Positions 58,199 through 64,000 of a DNA stretch of 64,000 nt are shown here, piece after piece. The stretch's first letter is position 1; every line of letters begins with the position of its first letter. The stretch comes from Mangrovitalea sediminis (GTDB taxonomy: Bacteria; Pseudomonadota; Gammaproteobacteria; Pseudomonadales; Oleiphilaceae). The position numbers were made by a program, and so were the translations under genes. The DNA lies in the NCBI RefSeq assembly GCF_002514725.1, contig NZ_NTLB01000001.1:992001-1056000 (forward strand). Direction: 5' to 3'. A model generated the notes under the pieces. That model did not search any database. It was not told the DNA's origin and saw only the letters and a program-made list of their open reading frames with translations.

Positions 58199-58906
58199 TC
58201 AAGTCCCCAGGGAAACCGCAGCCGTGCGGGCGGCGCTCAGACGGGGACTTGACGACGTCACTTCCGCCGACGTTTGACGGGGCGCAGGGCGCGGAGCATC
58301 CAGGCGGTTCACCAGCATGACCTTGATGGTTTCCAACTGGTGAATGATCAAGCGCACGTAGTTGTTCAGGCCGTTGAAGCACACAAGCCCGATGATCGCC
58401 ACAAAAAGGCCGCTGGCCGTCGCCACCAGTGCTTCAGCAACACCGCCGGTGATCTGGGTCGGCGCCGAGCCCGGGCTGCCCAATACCTGAAAGGCGTTGA
58501 ACATGCCGATAATGGTGCCCAGCAACCCCAACAGCGGCGCCAGGGTGATGATGGTATCGAGCATCCAGAGGCTGCGGTCGATACGCGGTGCCTGCCAGAG
58601 GATCGATTCTTCCAGCAGTTCGGACAGGCGTATGGGATCGCTGACTTCCGGGTAGCGCAGCGGCACTGTCAGCAGGATTCCCTGCGGGTAGCTTTGGGCC
58701 TGCTGGGAAAGTGCCTCGATGCTGCGAATATCCAGGTGGTGCAGATCGGCGATGGCCGTCGAAACCACTTCGCCTTTCCGGATGACCCGACGCAGGTACC
58801 AGGCCCGCTCCAGAATCACCGTCAATGCGACGAGCAGCAGAAACGCCATGATGTAGAGAATGCCGCCGGATGCCGCGGCGATGTGATAGATACGATCGAG
58901 GTTCAT
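58199..58906 (-). CDS. exbB: ExbB proton-channel subunit
   Basis: A 235-residue MotA/TolQ/ExbB protein with three helices: first about residues 10-30 (GGILYIMAFLLLVALTVILE), then the family core LWMLDTIITLAPLLGLLGTI, GMFNAFQVLG and TGGVAEALVATASGLFVAII. ATG at 58906 follows GAGAGGAT. First of the exbB-exbD-tonB set, 200 bases after the receptor gene. Confidence 0.92.
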   Translation of the reverse strand: MNLDRIYHIAAASGGILYIMAFLLLVALTVILERAWYLRRVIRKGEVVSTAIADLHHLDIRSIEALSQQAQSYPQGILLTVPLRYPEVSDPIRLSELLEESILWQAPRIDRSLWMLDTIITLAPLLGLLGTIIGMFNAFQVLGSPGSAPTQITGGVAEALVATASGLFVAIIGLVCFNGLNNYVRLIIHQLETIKVMLVNRLDAPRPAPRQTSAEVTSSSPRLSAARTAAVSLGT

Positions 58907-59053
58907 ACGCAATCCTCTCGGTAAGGCAGGCTCGGGGGTTCGCGGCCTTTCGAAGCCGGTCCCCCGATGTTTATTGCCCTTCAATTTCCGTTATGTGACA
59001 GGTTGCTCGAGAACATCACCGGGATCATGAAGCCCCCGGGAATCCCCTCCCCC

Positions 59054-59090
59054 GGGGCGGTCGATGGTTCTCCCGGCCACCGACCGCCCC
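59054..59090 (-). terminator. Long hairpin between receptor and exbB genes
   Basis: GGGGCGGTCGATGG (59054-59067) pairs with CCACCGACCGCCCC (59077-59090) along 14 bases with one wobble. No T-run follows on either strand. Its place, just after the receptor stop and before exbB, suits an attenuator or mRNA-end stabiliser that would lower exbB-tonB-ABC expression relative to the receptor. Confidence 0.5.
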
Positions 59091-59105
59091 TGCCGATACC
59101 TATAC

Positions 59106-61295
59106 TCAGAAGTTCGCGGACAGGGTGACGTACAGGTTGCGCTCCGGAATGGTCCAGTAGAGCGGCGTATTGTTTTGCGCGGTATAACCAGCCAGCGCGT
59201 TGATGGACTTGTTGTTGAACAGGTTGTTGAGCTGCAGGTTGATGCGCGCCTTCTGCAACCAGGCGGTCGCCTGCGACTTGAAGGTGTAGCTCACAGCCAT
59301 GCTGGTCACGCTATAACCGCCCAGCGCCTGGGTTTCGCCATCGTCGCCGTAGCGCTTGCCGATGAACTTATCCAGCAGGGAGCCGTACCAGGGACCGCGG
59401 TTGTAGATGAGCCCGCCCGCCGCCGTGTTCTTCGGCGTGTTGGCGATCCACTGATGCGTATCCTTGGTCTTGGCATCATTGACGCTGCCGTTGGCATACA
59501 GGCTGAAACCCATGCCCGCGTAGTAGGTGGCTTCCATTTCGAAGCCCTTGTAAACCACACCGCCTTCATTGAAGAAGATGGTGTTGCTGCCCACCTTGCG
59601 ATGGCCCACCTTGTTCTTGAAGTTGATGTAGTAAACGTCGCTCGACAGGGCCAGACGATCATGTTCCCAGGTGGTACCCAACTGGTAGTTCATGGTCTCT
59701 TCCGGCTTCACGTCGCTGGCACTGGGGTCGACCGTGTAGAAGGTATTCAGGTTAGGCGCCAGGAAACCCTTGGCCACCTGGGCATAAGCCACCCAGTGCG
59801 GCTGGATCTGGTAATGCAGGTCCACCGACGGCAGGACGGAACTCCAGGTCTTGGAGTAAGACAGCGGCGCCCCGGTTTTCTGGTTGACGGCGGCGTCGAG
59901 GGTGCGGCGGAACCAGGCGTACTTGACCCCCGGCGTCAGTTTCAGGGACGGCGTGATATGCCAGGCGAACTCGACGTAGGGCTGAACGTTGTCCAGCGTA
60001 TCCTTCATATCGCGTTCCGTGGCTGCCGAGGAATTCGGGTTCAGCGCACCGTTGAGAGTCCAGTCGACCAGATACTGGAAGCGGCTGTTGTACTGGTGAT
60101 CCAGCCAGAGTCCGGTGTTCAGGGTGCCTGCACCCATATCGCGGGCGAAGCGGGCAAAGTCACCCACGGAGCGGTAGTCCATGCCCATCTTCTCGCCTGG
60201 TACATCGGTCGCGCTGTAGGTGGTGCCGTTCGGTGTTTCGCCGTTCGGGTCCAGTCCGTTGTAGCCGCGGTGGTAGTAGGCGTAGGTGTACAGCTTGTTG
60301 TCCACCATCCAGCCGCTATCCAGATAGGACTGCAGGTCGATGTATTCGAAATCGGTGTGGATGTCGTCGTAGTTGTAGCCGTAGTAGTTCTGCTGGGTCG
60401 GGTCGCTGCTCAGGCCATAGTTGGCACCGAACTGGTCGATCTGGGCCTTTGTCGCACCGACCGGCACATTCTGGTGAACGGTGTTATGCATCGCCGCCAC
60501 GGTCACCGAGGTGCTGTCGCCGATGGGGCGGGTCACCTTGAGGAAAACGTTGCTGCGCTTCTGCTTGCTGTTGGTGAGGTAGCCGTTCGATTGCGATTTC
60601 TCGTAGTCGATGAAACCCGAGGCGCCGCCGTACTGGGGCAGAACGCCGGTGTCGTACTCCAGGCCGAACAGCCGGGTGCCGAAGCTGCCGAACGTGGTAT
60701 AAGGGTTGATCGAGGAAACCGCGCTCGGCGCCTTCGACTGCAGACTGATGGTTCCGCCGAAGGGGGCCGTTCCCACCGTCGCCGCCGTACCCGGACCACG
60801 ATCCACCGATGCCTGATCGAGATCGTGCGCCATGAAGTAGGAGGTGCTGTGATGGGTGAAATCGTTCGAGTCGCTCCAGGGCATACCGTCGAAGGTGATG
60901 TCGTACTGCCCGTCCTGGAAGCCACGGATGCTCAGGCCCATGTTTTCCATCATGCCCGGCCCGTTGGGGCCGACACTGGAGACGCTGGGTGTGTTCTTGA
61001 CCACGTCGTCGTAGTTGCTGGTCGCGACGACGTTGTGCTCGATGTAGTGCTTGCTGACGACGGATGTCGGCTGGGACACCTTCAGCGGGGTTTTCGATGG
61101 TGCCTGATAGGGCGCAGACTCGACTTTCCTGGTCTCGGCCGCCGCGCCCGATCCCGCAGCGGTCGCTTGCACCGTACCGATATCAACCGATGATTCCGCG
61201 CCCCATGCAGGCTGCATGGCGGCACCGATGAGAAGCACGCTGCCCCAGAGTCCAAACTGGACCCGGTTTACTGAATTGCGGCTGGCCGTGGCCAT
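59106..61295 (-). CDS. TonB-dependent outer-membrane receptor
   Basis: A 729-residue receptor with a signal peptide (LWGSVLLIGAAMQPAWGAES). A possible TonB box lies just after it (SVDIGTVQAT). The plug domain has SNYDDVVKNTPSVSSVGPNG, SIRGFQDGQYDITFDGMPW and VDRGPGTAATVGTAPFGG. The barrel ends with the usual aromatic strand (PERNLYVTLSANF). YAQVAKGFLAPNLNTFY is a typical late-barrel motif. AGGAGG precedes the ATG at 61295. It heads the operon with ExbBD-TonB and an ABC importer; the ligand is probably a metal chelate. Two atypical regulators are divergent. Confidence 0.92.
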   Translation of the reverse strand: MATASRNSVNRVQFGLWGSVLLIGAAMQPAWGAESSVDIGTVQATAAGSGAAAETRKVESAPYQAPSKTPLKVSQPTSVVSKHYIEHNVVATSNYDDVVKNTPSVSSVGPNGPGMMENMGLSIRGFQDGQYDITFDGMPWSDSNDFTHHSTSYFMAHDLDQASVDRGPGTAATVGTAPFGGTISLQSKAPSAVSSINPYTTFGSFGTRLFGLEYDTGVLPQYGGASGFIDYEKSQSNGYLTNSKQKRSNVFLKVTRPIGDSTSVTVAAMHNTVHQNVPVGATKAQIDQFGANYGLSSDPTQQNYYGYNYDDIHTDFEYIDLQSYLDSGWMVDNKLYTYAYYHRGYNGLDPNGETPNGTTYSATDVPGEKMGMDYRSVGDFARFARDMGAGTLNTGLWLDHQYNSRFQYLVDWTLNGALNPNSSAATERDMKDTLDNVQPYVEFAWHITPSLKLTPGVKYAWFRRTLDAAVNQKTGAPLSYSKTWSSVLPSVDLHYQIQPHWVAYAQVAKGFLAPNLNTFYTVDPSASDVKPEETMNYQLGTTWEHDRLALSSDVYYINFKNKVGHRKVGSNTIFFNEGGVVYKGFEMEATYYAGMGFSLYANGSVNDAKTKDTHQWIANTPKNTAAGGLIYNRGPWYGSLLDKFIGKRYGDDGETQALGGYSVTSMAVSYTFKSQATAWLQKARINLQLNNLFNNKSINALAGYTAQNNTPLYWTIPERNLYVTLSANF

Positions 61296-61495
61296 CACTC
61301 GCCTCCTGATTGCGATGAAAGTAGTAGGTGTAAATACGGGGGGCGATGCTAGCGATGGAGCCGTGGGGAAGGCATGACGCAAACCTGACAGGGATTTCAT
61401 TCGTCTGAAAAAAATTCTTCAAGTCATTGGCTTATGGTTCTGTGGAACTTTTCTTAACCTTTTGTTTCAGATTGACTTAAGGGTGTGTGGATAAC

Positions 61496-62218
61496 ATGGC
61501 GCGAACCTTGCTGTTGGCGGGTCTGGAGGACATTCCCTTCGTCGAATACCGGCACGGGTTCGTCGCTGAGGGATTCCAGGTCGACTCCGCCTACCAGCTC
61601 GATCATGCGGTCGGCATGGTGGCGATGAACGCCTATGACGCCGTCATCGTCTTCAGCCGTTCGGCCGGTGCCATCCACCGTCTGCTGGACGCCATGTCGG
61701 CATCGTTTTCGCTGACCGCTATCGTCCTTTGTGTTTGCCCGGTCAACGACGATGAGGAAATGGCGCTGCTGCAGGCCGGTGTCACGGCCTGTCGTCCTGA
61801 CGGAGTCCGGTTCAGCGAATTGCTGGCGCAAATCCGGGCGATGCTGCGTAGACTCAGCGGCTATCCAAAGCACTACCGAATCGGGGATCTCGGTATCGAC
61901 CCGGTTGGCCGACGGGCGAGCCGTTGCGGGATTCCCCTGCGATTACGTCCGCGCGAATTCGACCTGTTATTGCTGCTCGCGGAATCGGAAGGTCAAACGG
62001 TTCGAAAGGAAGCACTGATGGAACAACTTTGGCCCGCAAGGCCATCATCGGCCAACCTGCTGGCCGTACATATACGCAACCTCAGGGCGATATTGGAAAA
62101 AGGCCATCGCAACCGGTTGCTGCATACGGTTCCGAACCAGGGATACCTGCTGAGCGAAACGCCACCGTCACGGCAACGGACCTTGCAGGAGACACCTTGT
62201 GCGCGCGCTGCTGATTGA
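61496..62218 (+). CDS. OmpR-type regulator with degenerate receiver, gene 1
   Basis: A 240-residue protein: N-terminal receiver-like domain (about residues 1-115) and C-terminal OmpR winged helix (REFDLLLLLAESEGQTVRKE, then LAVHIRNLRAILEKGHRNRL). In the receiver the phosphoacceptor Asp position is Phe (YDAVIVFSRSAG), the N-terminal acidic pair is missing (LLLAGLED), and the conserved Thr and Lys are replaced (LCVCPVND; no KP). It cannot be phosphorylated in the usual way. ATG at 61496 is used; a GTG 9 bases upstream is possible. No kinase gene is adjacent. It is divergent from the TonB receptor gene. Confidence 0.83.
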   Translation: MARTLLLAGLEDIPFVEYRHGFVAEGFQVDSAYQLDHAVGMVAMNAYDAVIVFSRSAGAIHRLLDAMSASFSLTAIVLCVCPVNDDEEMALLQAGVTACRPDGVRFSELLAQIRAMLRRLSGYPKHYRIGDLGIDPVGRRASRCGIPLRLRPREFDLLLLLAESEGQTVRKEALMEQLWPARPSSANLLAVHIRNLRAILEKGHRNRLLHTVPNQGYLLSETPPSRQRTLQETPCARAAD

Positions 62219-62903
62219 TGAGGGCGGCGCCGAGCTGGCGCGATTTGGCCGGGTGCTGTCCGATCACGCGTGGCAGGTGAGTCATCGGCGCTGGCCGACA
62301 CCGGAGGAATTTGCGCTTTTGCCGACAACGGTCGATATGGTTCTGATCGCCATAGCGGTTGTTGACCAGCGCCTGCATGATTGCCTGTCGCTCTTCCGCC
62401 AACGGGGGGATGACGCCGTCATCATCGTGCTTGGTGAATTTTCCGTCGAGGACCGCATTAAGGCGCTCAATTTTGGCGCCGACGACTTTCTGCGCCGGGA
62501 AAGTCCGGGGGAGCTGCTGCTCAGTCGCGCCCTGGCGTTGCTGCGGCTGCGCTCGAACCGGTTCAAGCCCCACTACGAAATCGGCGACCTGCAGCTCGAC
62601 CTCATCCACCGGCGGGTCAATCGCTCGGGCACCGAGATTCTCCTCTCACACCGCGAATTCCAGCTGCTGGTCCTGTTGGCGCAGCATGCCGGGCAGACCC
62701 TTTCCCGCAGCTTCATGATCGAGCACCTCTGGGGACAGGATCAGGCCGCCGACGATAACACCCTCGATGCCTATGTCTCCCGACTACGCCGCAAACTGGA
62801 TGCACCGTTCGAAACCCGCCTGGTCTCTACCGTACGCGGTGTAGGCTACCGGCTCGCCGCCACCGACAACGCACCGGCCCAGCCCGTTAGACCAATTTAT
62901 TGA
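62199..62903 (+). CDS. OmpR-type regulator with degenerate receiver, gene 2
   Basis: A 234-residue paralogue in tandem with the previous gene, overlapping it by 20 bases with its own AGGAGA and a GTG start. The receiver keeps LLIDEGG but has Ala at the phosphoacceptor position (VDMVLIAIAVV), Gly for Thr (IIVLGEFS) and RR in place of the KP motif (DDFLRRESP). The winged helix is complete: SHREFQLLVLLAQHAGQTLS, TLDAYVSRLRRKLD, VSTVRGVGYRLA. Probably works with gene 1, perhaps as a heterodimer, to control the divergent metal-uptake operon (inference). Confidence 0.83.
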   Translation: MRALLIDEGGAELARFGRVLSDHAWQVSHRRWPTPEEFALLPTTVDMVLIAIAVVDQRLHDCLSLFRQRGDDAVIIVLGEFSVEDRIKALNFGADDFLRRESPGELLLSRALALLRLRSNRFKPHYEIGDLQLDLIHRRVNRSGTEILLSHREFQLLVLLAQHAGQTLSRSFMIEHLWGQDQAADDNTLDAYVSRLRRKLDAPFETRLVSTVRGVGYRLAATDNAPAQPVRPIY

Positions 62904-63203
62904 TTGCCATTATCATTCGAACTGATGAAAATATCGGCAACGAACACAAATCAGGCGAAGCCGTGATGCCTGGCATCGCTCCACTGTTCTCAGGGGCTTC
63001 AACGCAATCACCGGTTTTCCCGATCCAGGATCGTCGGTACAACCAGACTCCAGCTATGCGAATGTGTTCCCTGGTGACCAGCGACAGTCTGCATTATTCC
63101 ACGGACATGGCAGCGTTTCTGCACCGATAAATGAAAGCCAGCATGTCGCAACGGGCCCATCTCGTGGCGTCATGACGCCCCACATGTCAACGCGGTCTTG
63201 TCC
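62904..63203. other. Intergenic region before the last gene
   Basis: 300 bases without a credible gene. ATTGATTGCCATTATCATT near 62900-62919 loosely resembles a Fur box, but too weakly to call as one. Confidence 0.35.
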
Positions 63204-64000
63204 ATGAAAGCTGTCAGGCTCGTCCTATCGACCATCGTACTGTTGTCCGTATTCCTATGGCCGCAGGGCGCCGCCGCCGAATTACATGTCACCTTCCTCA
63301 ACCCGGGACACCAGAACGAATCTTTCTGGGGTGACGTCGATCGCTTTATGGAAGCGACTGCAAACAACCTGCACATCGACCTGACAATTCTGCATGGCGA
63401 GCGTGACTCGGCGCGCATCATGCGCCTGGCGCAACAGATCGTCGACGCCCCGCGGCGTCCGGATTTCATCGTCATCGTCAATGAGAAGGGCACCGGACCC
63501 GCGCTGTTGCAGAAGCTGGCGCCGACCGGTGCCGGCATCCTGATGATTCTCAACGACCTGACACCGGCCCAGAAGGCCGTGCTCGGTCAGCCACGGGGCA
63601 AAATCAGGAACTGGCTGGGCAGCCTGATCCCGGACAATCACTGGGTGGGTTTTCACACAACCGAAACCCTCTACCAGAAACTGCGTCAGCAAAAACCGCA
63701 TCAGAAACAGTACCGGCTACTGGCCATCTCCGGCGACCGGGTGACACCGGCCTCCGTGCAACGCGAACAGGGTATGCGCGACTTCGTTGCCACACACCCG
63801 GACCTCAAGTTGCAACAGGTCGTTTACGGGCACTGGGTGACCGATCGGGCCCACGACCAGACCCTGCTGCTGCTCAAGCGCTACCCAAAAACCGATGCTA
63901 TCTGGACGGCCAACGACATGATGGCCTTCGGCACCATTGCCGCAGCAAACGAAGCTGGCCGGACGCCGGGTAAGGATCTCCTGATCAGCACCGTCAACAG
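63204..64000 (+). CDS. Periplasmic sugar-binding-type (Peripla_BP_4) protein, partial
   Basis: The first 265 codons of a gene that runs off the window. Signal peptide (LVLSTIVLLSVFLWPQGAAA), then a RbsB/LuxP-type fold: LHVTFLNPGHQNESFWGDVD, RIMRLAQQIVDAPRRPDFIV, YRLLAISGDRVTPASVQREQ, and DAIWTANDMMAFGTIAAANE, the hinge region with the ANDMMA motif. Such stand-alone proteins often partner a membrane sensor encoded downstream. Whether it belongs with the upstream regulators cannot be decided here. Confidence 0.82.
   Translation, partial: MKAVRLVLSTIVLLSVFLWPQGAAAELHVTFLNPGHQNESFWGDVDRFMEATANNLHIDLTILHGERDSARIMRLAQQIVDAPRRPDFIVIVNEKGTGPALLQKLAPTGAGILMILNDLTPAQKAVLGQPRGKIRNWLGSLIPDNHWVGFHTTETLYQKLRQQKPHQKQYRLLAISGDRVTPASVQREQGMRDFVATHPDLKLQQVVYGHWVTDRAHDQTLLLLKRYPKTDAIWTANDMMAFGTIAAANEAGRTPGKDLLISTVN

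Noticed and set aside
59064-61193. A 709-codon open frame antisense to the TonB receptor
   Set aside because: The receptor on the other strand has signal peptide, plug and barrel motifs; the antisense frame has none.
62900-62919. Fur box near the end of the second regulator gene
   Set aside because: Only partial match to the 19-base consensus and far from the next start codon.

Overview
The window is about 64 kb of chromosome from a Gram-negative gammaproteobacterium with a GC-rich core. The evidence is outer-membrane lipoproteins of the LpoB/YcfL group, EmrAB, RND and TonB/ExbBD envelope machinery, AspA, LipA, an Aer-type chemoreceptor and a YqjI/YqjH pair. The gene content suits a Marinobacter- or Pseudomonadales-like free-living bacterium, but nothing here fixes the genus. 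No rRNA, tRNA, CRISPR array or complete insertion sequence was seen.

Layout. 1-2.8 kb: a leftward lipoprotein cluster (solute-binding protein, COG3014 lipoprotein, YcfL, LpoB). 3.2-8.9 kb: an alpha/beta hydrolase with a small partner, then a TetR regulator divergent from an EmrAB-type pump, with a perfect operator palindrome between them, then a second hydrolase. 8.9-11.4 kb: tautomerase and carboxymuconolactone-decarboxylase genes opposite a LysR gene, then a secreted protein. 11.4-18.4 kb: a LysR regulator divergent from a complete tripartite RND pump.

18.4-31.5 kb is an accessory zone seeded with REP palindromes (GTAG plus a hairpin). They occur singly, in inverted pairs about 157 bp long, and around a REP-associated tyrosine transposase (RAYT) relic that carries an in-frame stop. 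Between the REPs lie an acyltransferase, two related small acidic proteins, a PotD-like binding protein followed by a membrane GGDEF-EAL protein (an arrangement like the NspS-MbaA polyamine sensor), a FAD oxidoreductase, a hydrolase cut short by a REP, and a secreted phosphoesterase. 31.1-36.4 kb: a large Rhs protein with an A+T-rich toxin tip and an overlapping immunity candidate.

36.6-52.3 kb is mostly metabolic: a regulator opposite aspA-ansA, a BrnA-like protein, an Aer-like receptor, DUF302, TetR opposite a thiolase, aldo/keto reductase, lipA, a racemase, a cytochrome c lipoprotein, DUF2000, a sirtuin, two small EamA/SMR-type transporters, and yqjI-yqjH.

52.4-61.3 kb is one leftward, tightly packed metal-uptake operon: TonB-dependent receptor, ExbB, ExbD, TonB, binding protein, fused permease, ATPase, a COG4280 membrane protein and a 55-residue membrane protein. 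Opposite its promoter are two overlapping OmpR-type regulators whose receiver domains lack the phosphorylation residues, followed by a periplasmic binding protein that runs off the window. The most unusual parts are this receptor/transporter/phospho-independent regulator locus and the REP/RAYT zone.
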